Shown here: in pieces, positions 1 to 10,911 of the stretch
Layout of the letters: every line of letters starts with the position of its first letter
How positions within the stretch are numbered: the stretch's first letter is position 1
Assembly (NCBI RefSeq): GCF_001653235.2
Contig: NC_035794.1
Span: 3,968,001-4,032,000, forward strand
DNA: 64,000 nucleotides
DNA from: Pochonia chlamydosporia 170
Taxonomy: Eukaryota > Ascomycota > Sordariomycetes > Hypocreales > Clavicipitaceae
Direction of reading: 5' to 3'
The notes under the pieces: generated by a model
What the model was told of the DNA's origin: nothing
The model's database searches: none
Seen by the model: only the letters and a program-made list of their open reading frames with translations
Made by a program: the position numbers and the translations under genes

Positions 1-389
1 AAGAACACAATCAATTCTCGACAATCTCGACAACTTCGACGTCTACGCAGTTCACACTTGTTTTTGGAACACTTGCCATCCTGTGCTATATCTGCTGCTA
101 TTGCTCTTTATTCCATACCACCACCACCCTTGGACAGGAGCACCACCAAGATCTGAGCTTGTGCCTCCGTTGGTACGTGTTTCCAGTTTGCTTGTCTTCG
201 CAGATGCTTGACTCTTATCATTCTCACTGTATTTTGTTGTTCCACTGTTGTAATGAAATCTGGCGCTGGCGTTGGTGCTTTCTTGGCTACCGCCTACCAA
301 TACAGTCGCTTGGTCTTTTTCTAACTTGGCAAAGTAGTGTTCGAAGAGCGAAACCCCGATAACAATTGAGAACTCACCACACGATAAGG
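1..389. other. Upstream region / probable 5' UTR of the first gene
   Basis: No convincing coding sequence. The stretch is pyrimidine-rich and precedes the ATG at 390, so it is probably leader and promoter of the small membrane protein. Short ORFs on both strands lack recognisable features. Confidence 0.4.
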
Positions 390-842
390 ATGGCCACCCG
401 GGAAGAGAAGACCGAAGGTTTTCCTTTGACGGAAACTAGCCTCGCAGTTCCCGATAAGGCAGCTAAGGGGTCTTCCAAGGTGTCTTCCTTGGAGAGAACC
501 TCCAGCGGCACGACTGCTGGTTCCAACAACAGCAATCCATTTGAAACGGATGTCGAAGCCATGATTACCAACTGCTCTCTCGATAAACCACGGTCCAGCG
601 TTGTGCTCACTAGAAAGAAAGATTGCCAGGTTTGGCCCGACAAGCGAGACTGGAAGCAGAGAGCCAAAGCAGGCAAGAAGAACCGAAGTTGCGCTTTTAT
701 GCAACGATTGAACAAGCGAACGAGAATCACCATTAAAGTCCTGGTTATCGTTCTAGTTGTCGGCATTGCTGTCGCCGTTGGCTTTGGTGTGAGCAAGCCT
801 CTTGGAGCCCCGATCTGGGGCGACAATAAGACACATACATGA
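390..842 (+). CDS. Small single-pass membrane protein, function unknown
   Basis: A 150-aa protein if the ATG at 390 is used; the frame is open a little further upstream but without an ATG. The first 110 residues are hydrophilic, rich in Ser, Thr and charged residues, and contain a basic stretch (RKKDC, KQRAKAGKK). One hydrophobic segment follows near residues 117-138 (KVLVIVLVVGIAVAVGFGVS), then a short tail ending in KPLGAPIWGD. The pattern is a type II or nearly tail-anchored protein with a cytosolic N terminus. The layout resembles a conserved hypothetical family of Sordariomycetes with a Trp/Lys-rich juxtamembrane box and a GVGFGVSKP-like end, but I cannot assign a function. No intron is needed. 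The gene converges on the TPR-like gene. Confidence 0.75.
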   Translation: MATREEKTEGFPLTETSLAVPDKAAKGSSKVSSLERTSSGTTAGSNNSNPFETDVEAMITNCSLDKPRSSVVLTRKKDCQVWPDKRDWKQRAKAGKKNRSCAFMQRLNKRTRITIKVLVIVLVVGIAVAVGFGVSKPLGAPIWGDNKTHT

Positions 843-1437
843 ATCAATCACGACGTGCAAGCAACTGGATTTCGCAAGCGACGCATTGCCCCAACGGCGC
901 CTAGGCGTTTCATGTCCCGATTCAGATCTACGTTTAATACCAGCGACTGACAACAAACAGTCACAACATGTTTTCTTCCCATCATTTAGTATATATTTTC
1001 GACATGATCCGGGATTTGGGGTTAGCATATTTTTCTCCTTGACTTTGGCAAAGTTTGATGCAATTACTTCAACACTGCTGGCCACTCTTGGTCGAGGCAT
1101 TGGCGATCATTTACATCACAGCATGGAGTTTTCCGGCGTTTTTACACTTTCGGTGGATAGATATTCATTGGTATACTTATGGGCGTCTAACGCTGCAGAA
1201 AGGCTTGCGATGGATTCGTTAGATCAGGAAATTTGAGCATACAAACGAGAAATAGAATGCGTTTGGGTCAGGGGTAATGAACAATTGACCTTGCATGAAG
1301 AGCTCGTAGTGTGATGATGGCATATGTCATTTGATACTACAAGCCATGTCAAAGAGCCGAGAAACTGTCATTTCCGTTGCACAGCGCGTTGTCGATGATA
1401 TTCGGCAAAAAGAAAAACAGCAATCTTATACAAGTAC
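843..1437. other. Intergenic, between convergent genes
   Basis: Lies between two 3' ends. An open frame at 802-1236 overlaps the end of the upstream gene and looks spurious. I see nothing else. Confidence 0.4.
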
Positions 1438-4137
1438 CTAACTAGCTACTCCCTCTGGCTCATCTTGAGGTTGCTTTATTTCAGTCTCACTCTCGGTCCC
1501 CTCTGTGGCCGTCGTCGGCAATGGCTTCCATATATCAACCGACCACTTATTAAACTCAACCTTTAAATCGTTGAAGAAATGTTGTAGTTTCTCCGTGTCT
1601 TCATTCTTAATCTGAGGCTCCCCCTTTGTCTTTGTCTCCAACTCGGGTGCCGACTCGCAAACCTGGTCTTTGTCCAGTCGGCCACCATTCCTCAGCTCCA
1701 GTTCTGACGCAACCGGCCGCTTCATCACACCGGACACGTCATCTAATACTCCCTCGGCGACGAAGTATCCTTCCCAGCGTTTCCCAAAGTCATTCGTATG
1801 AGAGTACAGAATTTCCGCCAGAGAAAAACGAGCCTTGAAAGTTTCGACATGCTCCTTGCCGTACAGGCCTTTGGATATCCCTATAACGTTACCAGCAACA
1901 CGCTCGGCGTCGTCTATTTGCTCGTTGTGGATATACGTGTCGCGTGCAATTGACTCTTTCGCCAAAACCTTCTCTGCCAAGAGCACGGCTTGCTTGTAGG
2001 AGCGGTCGACTCCGTCCTTGAAAGATTCGAGTGCTGTCCTCACCTCTACCACGTGTGTCTCTTTGGAGCGTAGGAGCGTCTCCAGGTACTGCTGGAGCTG
2101 CCTTAGTACCGGCAGACCTCTTTCGTACTCTTTGAGGCTGCAGTAAAATGTCCCTATTGTGTTTTCGAGATGCAGTGACAACATCAGCTTTTGCTCCCGG
2201 ATGTTGTCTGCTCTCAGTTGGGCAAGTAGCTCGTCGACGTCGAGGTACGTGAAAAGATGACACCCGAGGTTCATGTCAATTACACAGAGCTTTGTCCAGG
2301 ACTCTAGGGCTAGGGGGTGGCTCGGGTTGTAAACCTTCTTCAACGTTGGCCAGTAATCAGACAGGTTCCATTCGTCTCGGAAGTTGGGGTCCTTGGCCAG
2401 GCTTTCCATAAGCACGATCCATATCCTAGCTTTCCAGGTGTATACGTGATTGATGTCCAGCTGAGCACACTTTTGAAACATGACTTGAAGTGTTGGTTCC
2501 AAACGTGTGCCCTGTGACTCCTCCTGTCTTGGGCCTCTTGAGGCTCCTGGGCTTCGAAGTCTAACACGGACGGATTTTGCCCAGTTGCGCATAACATCAT
2601 AGTAACTGGCGCTGGAAGGTGCAATTTGAGCCGTATCGCAATGTTCAGCGGAGCCGGAACGACGAGACATTTCCCCAAGAGAAATAACGCCATATAGGAA
2701 TGAGGTGTCAGATTTCGATCCCAAACTGCCGCCGTTGTATTTTGACAGTTCAATGGCAAGGTTCACGCCGCAGCCCAGCGTCAAGATGTTGGAACTACCA
2801 AGGCGATCTTCCCTGATTCTGTACACAAATTTGAGGATTTCGAGGACGAGATGGTGATTTTCCCCATCGCTTATATCGTCAGACCTGCTAAGAATATCTG
2901 CGTACAGGTCTAGTGATTCGAGGATATCCGGGTGCGGCGCAATGGGAGTTGCGAAGCCGCCTCCATTCGTGGAGAATATGGCCCTGAGCATAGGGCCAAC
3001 GTCATGGCTTGCTTTGATTGATCCGTCTTCGAAAATCTTGGCTTGTGATCGTAGGGTCTCGCTTACCTGCTTTGCAGACTCTTCCAAGTTCCATAGCAGG
3101 TAGTTTGCCCGAGCCAGTTTTGCCAGATACCGGCAAAGACGGGGAGATTGACCATCGTGTCGCTCACTCGGAGAGACCGTCGCGGCGTCGTATGCTGCCT
3201 GCAATGCTACTTTTCCGTCGAGAAAGTCGCCCCGGCCGAGCTTTGCTTCACCAAGCTGAGCCCGTTGTTGCAGGGCGACCGGGTGTGAAGGTTCGAGCGC
3301 GCTTTCTCTCACCTCGTTCGCAACAAGGAGAGTGTATTGATATGCCTCGCGATATCGGCATTGCCACAGAAATATGTCAACAAGCGTCCCAACCACCTCT
3401 ATAGATAGGGGGTGATGCACCCCCAAGTGTATCCGTGTAAGATTGACTGTCTTTGAACACATCCGCAGCGCCCTTTTGTCGAATTTGTGAGACAGAATTG
3501 ACGCGGTAATAAAAGCAGCCTCAAATGTCAGTTGGTGGATGTCGAAGCGTTTCTCAAAGTACTGCCACGTCGGCATGGCGATATTGTAAGCCTTGTCATA
3601 TTCCCCGTTCCACAGAAACACCTTGGCCAGGGCTAGGCATATCATGTGTCGAATGACAACGAAGGGAGTTTGTTGTGTATGGGAGTTCCCGGGCTCTGTC
3701 TGAGTCTGATGGCCTGGCCGAGTTGCAATCGTCGCCATAGTTGCTGATGAAAGGCTGTGTTGGCGGGCAGCTGTGAACGATTCGCAGAGCTCAATGGCCG
3801 TCTCCAAGATTTGCACAGCCTGCTTGTGATCTCCATGATATCCAACCAACAACCCCAGAAGTCGACTGGTCTCAAAAAGATTCCTAACTTCCTGCTCGTC
3901 CTGCTGGGTGGAACCTGGGGCGGCCCGAAGACTCTCTTCCAATTCCGCGAACTTGTCTACTTTCCGTATCCGCTCCAGCCGTGTTTTTGCCTCTATGTAG
4001 TTTCCTTGCCGGAGGCAACTTATTACCGGTTTCAACTGCGAGTGTGGGGAGATGATGGTAGTCATGTAGTAGCCTGGCTTGTGGAAGGCCGGTTCATGAT
4101 CCACGTCATGGCAGCCGGTTTCGGGGTTTCGGGCCAT
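1438..4137 (-). CDS. Large helical-repeat (TPR-like) protein
   Basis: Single-exon frame of 899 aa (ATG at 4137; a second in-frame ATG at 4065 gives 875 aa). The protein is almost wholly alpha-helical. It has repeated TPR-type patterns such as GDHKQAVQILETAIELCE, GEYDKAYNIA, CRYREAYQYTLLVANEVRE, and again near the C terminus (EYERGLPVLRQLQQYLE, DAERVAGNVIGISKGLYG). These resemble kinesin-light-chain-type tetratricopeptides, as found in many fungal orphan proteins and in sensor parts of NLR-like proteins. No NACHT, kinase or other effector domain is visible. The last 60 residues are acidic, Lys-rich and probably disordered. It diverges from the HET-domain gene across a 1.6-kb spacer. A scaffold role is likely, but the partner is unknown. 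Confidence 0.75.
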   Translation of the reverse strand: MARNPETGCHDVDHEPAFHKPGYYMTTIISPHSQLKPVISCLRQGNYIEAKTRLERIRKVDKFAELEESLRAAPGSTQQDEQEVRNLFETSRLLGLLVGYHGDHKQAVQILETAIELCESFTAARQHSLSSATMATIATRPGHQTQTEPGNSHTQQTPFVVIRHMICLALAKVFLWNGEYDKAYNIAMPTWQYFEKRFDIHQLTFEAAFITASILSHKFDKRALRMCSKTVNLTRIHLGVHHPLSIEVVGTLVDIFLWQCRYREAYQYTLLVANEVRESALEPSHPVALQQRAQLGEAKLGRGDFLDGKVALQAAYDAATVSPSERHDGQSPRLCRYLAKLARANYLLWNLEESAKQVSETLRSQAKIFEDGSIKASHDVGPMLRAIFSTNGGGFATPIAPHPDILESLDLYADILSRSDDISDGENHHLVLEILKFVYRIREDRLGSSNILTLGCGVNLAIELSKYNGGSLGSKSDTSFLYGVISLGEMSRRSGSAEHCDTAQIAPSSASYYDVMRNWAKSVRVRLRSPGASRGPRQEESQGTRLEPTLQVMFQKCAQLDINHVYTWKARIWIVLMESLAKDPNFRDEWNLSDYWPTLKKVYNPSHPLALESWTKLCVIDMNLGCHLFTYLDVDELLAQLRADNIREQKLMLSLHLENTIGTFYCSLKEYERGLPVLRQLQQYLETLLRSKETHVVEVRTALESFKDGVDRSYKQAVLLAEKVLAKESIARDTYIHNEQIDDAERVAGNVIGISKGLYGKEHVETFKARFSLAEILYSHTNDFGKRWEGYFVAEGVLDDVSGVMKRPVASELELRNGGRLDKDQVCESAPELETKTKGEPQIKNEDTEKLQHFFNDLKVEFNKWSVDIWKPLPTTATEGTESETEIKQPQDEPEGVAS

Positions 4138-5726
4138 ATTCTACGGCTTCGGCGTCTTAGGACTCAGCTGATGCGGCAACCTCGATTCAGCGGCTAAGAT
4201 TTGCAATGTTGGTTATGGGAGTTGTCGAAGGAGGTTCGGGCAGCGTACTCAGCGCGTGTGGTGGTCGGGCCTGGTGGAGAAAGAGGTTTGTTGAGATATG
4301 GTTTGAAGCAGCAGAGCAAGGCAATCTTCCAAGTCTGCCTCATTCCACGAGATGTTGCCCGACAAAATTGGGAGACGAGAAAGTCAGCTGCCCAACATAC
4401 TCTGTACAGTTTGCAGAGTTGAAGTTGACTAATCACAATCACACGCGGCTACCAATATTATGTAGGATCCATGTTCATGCTGTCCAACCTCGGGCAGTTT
4501 TTGTATTGGCAGCGCCTCTCACTGCAGTTTCTGAGACACATGTCAGCTCGGTGTAAGAAAGGACTAATGAACAGCGCCCAAAGGAGGTCATCTCTATGTG
4601 AACATGCCCGGTACTTCCGTACAACCCCAGCCTCACAGAGTCACAGACCATGATACAAAGACAGACTGGGCGCGAAAACAAACACCTTTTTTATATTTGG
4701 ACTTGAAGAAAGAAGCTCCGCTACTCACTTCCGACCACAGACGAACTGTTCACTCTCGCGGGTCCTCCGGATTCCGAAACCTGTAAAAGTGACGACTAAG
4801 GGTTCACAGAAGACGAAAATAGCCACGAACAAAACCACCAGGTCAGAAGTGTGAATAAAAGAGCAAAGATGTGCCGTCATGCACAGGGACATTGACACAC
4901 ATTTCGACGCCCCGAGCAGTATTGTTTTCACAGCTACCGTTCTACTACCAACGCAGCCGCTGTGATCATGCACGTACGGGAGCTTAGGCAGCTCTGATTA
5001 AATACGCAAGGTAAGACCCATGTTGACACACACACACCAGTAGAAGTATTGGTGGCTCTGCTTGAAGTTGGTCACACGGCTATGTGCTCAGAATCGTAAA
5101 TTGAAGACCTTGTGCTTGGCAAATTCGAAGGGTCCTGGCCAGGACGGTGTAGTCCGGTTCCTTTCTAGGTACTTTTGCTTTGGCAGCTCGCAGTGTGTGG
5201 CTTTGAGAACCTCGTGTGTATAAAATGCATGCTAAGTCCTTGACATGTAATATTCTGCACTGGCTGGGTAGTACCAGACTTGACACTTACGTAGCAACCG
5301 TGCGACGTGCTCTCAAACAGTAATGGGGGTCAAGTAGCCCAAAAAGATAGCCATGGCCCGTACTAATTAGGTCGGTCAAGATTGAAATAACGGGACAGAG
5401 TGCTGGGTGCACTGTGGTTCTGAGTTTCCTGCAAGCCACAGCAGCCGTCAAGTCCATCTGATAGAACTGGCGTATACGGGGGGTGTCCATTCAGGTTCAT
5501 GTTTATTGTACCAAGATGGGGGTTATTTATTAGATATTATGGTCTCTCTCTTTTCATTCCTCGCATGGTTGAGAACCATGACACGCAACGGGTTGCTCCA
5601 AAATGCAGTGGTCAAACTTTTCGCCGCAGTACCGCTGAAACCAAGTTATTTATCACAGCTATCTAAATCGTCGCACACCGTTAGCCACGCATTGAAACGA
5701 CTTGCCTGGCTCCGAATCCTGCAGCG
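4138..5726. other. Intergenic, divergent promoter region
   Basis: Shared upstream region of the TPR-like gene (minus) and the HET-domain gene (plus). Many short ORFs occur, none with a recognisable domain, signal peptide or plausible splice structure. Confidence 0.4.
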
Positions 5727-8700
5727 ATGAATCACCTTGACTTCCACGGGTGTCCACAAGTCCGAGTCTCATATGTATTGACCAAGGACGAGGGCGATGA
5801 CATCCAAAGTCTCTTGCTCCGATCAGACTTTTGCTTCAACGACTTCAAGGCCTTCCCAGAACAAAAGAAATGGAAACTGCATAAGAATGGGATGCTAGAG
5901 ACGAAACTGCAGCCAGGTAACCCGTATGGTGCCAAGCCACGGCTACTTCAGGCATGGCTATTCTTTGGCCTCATTACATGTGTCATGCGCACAAAGAAGT
6001 CGCTTTTTCATTTCGGTGATCTCGTTGCCAGCAAAGGCGGAAGTCGACATCTCCAAACCGATAGCCTTCCGGAGAAATTACAATACTGGCATGACTGGAT
6101 GAAAAACAACATCGACGGTGGCCTGGTGCACTCAAGGCTCATCGAAGCAGACAAGGCCCTGCAGCTTGCTCGCAAGGTTATTCGCGCAAACTGCTTAGAA
6201 TCAGGCCCTGCGTCTGAGGTTTCTGAACAGGACACGCCTGTTGGTGTTGGTGTTGGTGTTGGTGCCAGTGCCAAGACACCTAACAAGCTTTCCCCCAAGA
6301 GCCAGAGTGCTGGCGAAAACGGTGGCCGTTCGTCGGAAAACGAACCGAAGGTAGATGAGCAAGACCGGCTGTTCCTTTGTCTCATGGCTCTTGGTGAAAC
6401 TCTTAGCGCTGTCAAACTTCACGTCATCAAGGACCTGGGCTTATGTATGAACGACTGGCTGACTTTTGATGACGAGGGCTGGGGTCCACCATCCTATGTT
6501 CTCAAGGAAATGAAGGAGAATAAATGGTGCCCTAGGACTCGGAAAGTGTTGCTTGGACAATTAGGCCCCAGTGCCATACTGCTATCCGCAGCGTTGAAAG
6601 CAAACAGAGGCATTTCAGGCTCGCAACAACACGGGTGTTGCACAGCCGACGAGTGCGTCCAACTACCAGGCCCAGAGCCGGAGCAGGAAGCTTCCACTGG
6701 TCAGAGGAAGGTGGCATATCCGCCACAGCATTACGAACCGCTTTGCGATTCTGGAGGTAAATGTCGTCTCCTGGGACCCGATATGGGGATTGTCACCAGG
6801 ATTCTCCGTGAAGCAGATTCCACAACTGAAGACTATGAATTTCCTATTTTCAGAATCAGTATGCGGAAAGCCTCTTCTGACAGTGGTGAGCGAGATCATA
6901 TCAATGGTATCACCGTGGAGAGATGGGCGTGGGAGGATAGCCGGAGTCTGAGGACTCCAAATTTCGCAACCATTTCACACATATGGTCCCAGGGAATGGG
7001 AAATGAGGGCGAGAACAAGCTTTACGCATGCCAGCTAAGGCTGATTCTGCAAGCTCTAGAAGCGGCCGGAGTCAGCAATCGTGAATGGCAAACGGAGACG
7101 TTCTCTAGCCAGGTCACCAGCCAACAGATCAAAGATGTAAATGACGATGAAGGCGCTCAAGAGTCCAACAGTGGTAGCGAGCTCAGTGAACCATTTTGGA
7201 TGGACACTTTCGCCATTCCGGTCAAGGAACAGGACGGAAAAATTCAGAAGACCTTTGAAGAAACGAAGAAAAGAGCCATCCGGCAAATCTACCCAGTCTT
7301 CAACTCGGCTACTTGCACAATTGTCATCGATAAGGATCTCTGCCGAATCGGTAGCGACTCGGCAATCATGCGAATATTAACCAGCGCTTGGATGCGACGC
7401 ATGTGGACTCTACAAGAGGCATTCCTCAGCAGACGCCTGAGATTTGTTTTCCAAGCACGTGGAGGTGGTGGTTTCATGCTGGAGGACTTGGACGAACTGA
7501 TAGCGGATATGGGTGGCGCAACGAACCCAAACTCTGTGGCCCTCCGACTATCGGTAACCGAGTTCTTCAAGCGCAAGCTATATCAAAATTTGATGGGGGA
7601 GGACAGGGAGATCAGGAACCGAAAAGACCATCCGATCGAAGTAAGGGGCTCCCAGCGCCTGGCGGTCCAGCCGTTGGCGGGTAAGTAAATCCAAGTCTCT
7701 TTTGTGATTTCCAACTATTCACTTTCTCTTTTCTTCTCCCCCCCCCCCCCCCCCCCCCCCCCTTCTTTTTTGTTTTGTTTCACAGACTTAGACTGAGACG
7801 TTTGCTGACTCCGGGGGGTGTGTCATTTTCCAACCGTTGCAGCGCACATCCCGATTAGAAGACGAGGTGCTCGCCCTCTCAACTCTGCTCAATCTAGACT
7901 ACAAAGGTACCATTATCGAAAGAGCCGGCGAGATAGCTAAGGAGAGCAATGAAGAGCATCGGAGGAAGGAGCGTGCAAACATGATGAAGGAATTTCTGAT
8001 CCTCATCCATCGCAGTTACCAAGGATCCATACCGTCGGGACTGATCTTCTTACCCGGAGAGAGGCTCTCGGCACCGGCGTTCGGATGGGCGCCAAGAACA
8101 TGGCTCTGTGGCCAAGACGAAGACCACCCCTATCCTTTGAACATGGCTGGTAGACCTACAGAGTTACATGAGGAAGGGCTGCTTGTACACCCCGGTATCC
8201 TGCTGCACGGGATCCCGGGTCGTGATATTCTGAAGAGCTCGGCGATAGGCCTCGTGTTTCCCACCGACCGATACCTAACTGAGTGGTATAAGATCGTCAA
8301 CAGCGAAGATGATGCCGTGCCAGAACCAGAAACGGCGGTCAAAACAGACCCCCCAACCGAAACATATGCCATGGGAGTAATCCTGTCGCGCCCCAGACCT
8401 CTAGATGAACCACCAGAGATAGGATTGTTGGTTGAGATTCACGAGGAGAAATGGAGGCGGAAGGAGCCAGAGCGGATCAACAGAAAAATCTATCGCTGCC
8501 AAATCATCCGCCGTGTCCTGGTTTCGCGAGTCCTAATCAGCTCACCTGCCGAAGTTCAGTTGCCAATGTGCTCTGGGGCATCGGTCACAGACCCCAACAC
8601 GACGAAGGCCATCGGAGAGGTGATGCCAGATGATACACTGTGGTTTGTCGACGGGCAACCGGATGACCAAGGTACAGAAATGTTGCGGCCGCCGAGACAT

Positions 8701-8880
8701 GGCCACAGCTCTGAAGATACGACGAACCCTGGAGACAGTTTTGCTCCAGTCAGTCTGGACAAACCCTCTATAAGTGAGAGCACGCCCTTCAGCGTTGGCA
8801 AGCCATCTGAGGACTGGAAGGCAGTACTTTGGTATCACAAATGGCCGTGGCCCTGGGTTCGGCCAAGTCAGCCAAAGTAA
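5727..8880 (+). CDS. HET-domain (heterokaryon incompatibility) protein
   Basis: Two exons, join(5727..7640,7843..8880), 983 aa. The donor at 7641 (GTAAGG) is chosen over 7681 (GTAAGT) because only it keeps frame into RTSRLEDEVLALSTLLNLD, a conserved block of fungal HET proteins. HET motifs are in order: FATISHIWSQGMGN (near residue 411), FWMDTFAIP, AIRQIYPVFNSATCTIVID, and WMRRMWTLQEAFLSRRLRFVF. About 410 residues precede the HET domain without a known fold, including a (VG)4 stretch coded by a GTTGGT microsatellite. HET proteins act in non-self recognition and programmed cell death after hyphal fusion. The specific trigger here is unknown. The intron carries a 25-C homopolymer. Confidence 0.85.
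6239..6265 (+). repeat. GTTGGT microsatellite inside the HET gene
   Basis: About four tandem GTTGGT hexamers encode alternating Val-Gly. Six-base units keep the frame, so length changes would only lengthen or shorten a linker ahead of the HET domain. Confidence 0.8.
7738..7762 (+). repeat. Poly-C tract, 25 bases, in an intron
   Basis: An uninterrupted run of 25 C inside the HET-gene intron (7641-7842), followed by a T-rich tract. Length is likely to be variable or to contain sequencing error, but it does not touch the coding frame as modelled. Confidence 0.9.
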
Positions 8881-9394
8881 TAGCGTTCCACGTACGTAGT
8901 CCGGAATGGTACCTTTATACATATTTCCGTATCTTCCATAAATTTGACATGGCCTACACTGTATGCAATGATATTCTAGCAGTTTCATGATCTCGCTGAC
9001 ACAACCTTTGATAACTCGTGAGAATCGTGCTTTGTAGTTGTCTGCTGTACCGAGTTCATAACGTGCACCATGCATTTCGAAACTTGGCATACATCAATTA
9101 CTAAATTCCCGCCAGTTTCCCACACTGACGTGTCGCATCAGCATGTAATGACTGCCACACCAGCATCAGCCAACGTCACACAAGTTGTGCTGTCCATCTT
9201 GATGTATGTTGCGTAGCACAGCTTCCTTGCGTGATTTGTAGCTATTTCGCTACGGACTTGGGCGTTCACGTATGCCTAATACACCAGGTATAAGATAATA
9301 CCGTAGGCCCCCAAGTAAAACTTGCCTCCCACATCCCGTCACGGCAACCATTCAGCCACCCGAGCACCATTTTCCGTCTCATCCCATCTTCAAG
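8881..9394. other. Intergenic, tandem genes
   Basis: 3' flank of the HET gene and promoter of the membrane-protein gene. A C-rich, purine-poor leader precedes the ATG at 9395. No other feature seen. Confidence 0.4.
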
Positions 9395-10678
9395 ATGCCC
9401 GTGCTGTCTTTCTTCTCAAGACGTACCTTCAACGCGACCATTTCATCTCTCGAATTCTCTCAACAATGGCTTAACCCCTCTGACGTCTTCTCCGTGCTCC
9501 TTATCCTCGGTGGCGATGTCGTGGCTCGAGCCCTAGCTCAACTTGCTGGATCTGCCATCACTCCAGTTGCTTTTTCATTCGGTACACCCTACTTCTTCTC
9601 TACTACATAAAGTGTTCAATGTAAATCTGCTAACCTCTACGGTTTTTTTCTAGGTTGGGTTGCTTATTCCGTCGCTGCAGTTGTCCAGGCCGTGGGCGAA
9701 AACACATTGATGCCCGCTTCCGATTGTGCCTGCAAGGTTATCAATGGGTCAAACGGGTTCGCTCGCGACAATTCCAGCTGGGTGATTGGTCGCATTGTTC
9801 GAGATTTCGAGACGTGGATGGATGACGGGAAGTCCAACGGTCCCATCCGCCAATGCCTTGAGAGTATACGAAACGAAGAATGGCTGGCTGATCAGAATAT
9901 AAAGCCACCGTCCAGGGTCGGCCTCTGTGTTTCTATTTACAAGGCGAAGCAAGCTCGACCAGGTCACCCGGGATACGACCGGGCCTACGTTTCTGGCTTT
10001 GTTACCGTCATCACGCAGTTAGTTTTGGCCGCCATACCTTGCGGTTTATATGGTAATTGGGGCATACTGTTGGTAACTGCTGCGGGCACCGTCTTGTCCT
10101 TCGCCACAGGTGCTCTGCCGCAGTGGGCAAAAGAGAAGTGGATTTGCCGAAGGGGAGTAACAAAAACGGTTGTGTTAACCAGAGGAAACGGTAGCCAGCA
10201 TGCCATTGTTATTGTCAGCGATGGCAAAGGGCTTGACTTTGAAGACCTTGCTGCCGCCAGTTCAATGTCCTTTTCATCTCGCCAAACCAGGCTTGCTATT
10301 CTCATACTGGCAGCCCTGTGGATTATCCTTCTCATAACTGCTGCAGGAATCAGGCAGCACGCCTGGTTTCTCTTCGCTGTTGGCGGCATCGGCACTCTGG
10401 AGAACATTTACGTTGCAGGGATAAGCCGGTCTCCGAAGGACTTTGGCGTTCCTCTCGAATTTGTGAAAGTCATTGGTCATCATAAAGTTATGCAGGCTCT
10501 GTATGATGTTGAGAGTCTCTATCCGTGCCTTGGCCGCAGTATGCTGCCCGTATTTTTTCCAGGTGACTTGCGCCAGGACGAGTTGGACAGGTGGGCGGAA
10601 TATGATAAGTTGGCAACGGAGAGGGGACAGCGTTACGAGGGTAAAGGTCTGGCAGGTGAGGTGAGGAGACAGAGGTAA
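9395..10678 (+). CDS. Polytopic membrane protein, conserved fungal hypothetical
   Basis: Two exons, join(9395..9581,9654..10678), 403 aa. The intron (GTACAC to TTCTAG) is supported because splicing joins TPVAFSFG directly to WVAYSVAAVVQAVGENTLMP, which completes a hydrophobic helix, whereas exon 1 alone runs into a stop. Hydrophobic segments lie near the N terminus (FSVLLILGGDVVARALAQLAG, VAFSFGWVAYSVAAVVQAVG), in the middle (VITQLVLAAIPCGLYGNWGILLV) and later (LAILILAALWIILLITAAGI, AWFLFAVGGIGTLENIYVAGI). A long soluble loop separates the first and second pairs. The layout fits a frequent ascomycete membrane-protein family of unknown function. It converges on the MFS gene 233 bp away. Confidence 0.8.
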
Positions 10679-10911
10679 AAAGAGTCGTATCATGATCGGA
10701 AGGATTGGAGCTATTTCTACATCCTACCAAGGTCAGTATATAAACTCGTTTGGCAACTCGACTACGACCAGTGCTTACGAAAGGGACCGGGGCTACTACG
10801 GTGGTTAAGAACACATCCGTCACACATCTCGCTCAGTCTTCTGCTTTAACCATTAAGTCGTTGAAATAAAACTTGTACATTACGTGCATGAGAAGTGATC
10901 ACCAGAGGTGC

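Noticed and set aside
802..1236. 144-codon ORF after the first gene
   Set aside because: Overlaps the 3' end of the real gene in another frame and shows no domain.
7681..7842. GTAAGT at 7681 as the donor of the HET-gene intron
   Set aside because: It leaves phase 1, which does not match the frame of the second exon from any usable acceptor; the donor at 7641 fits.
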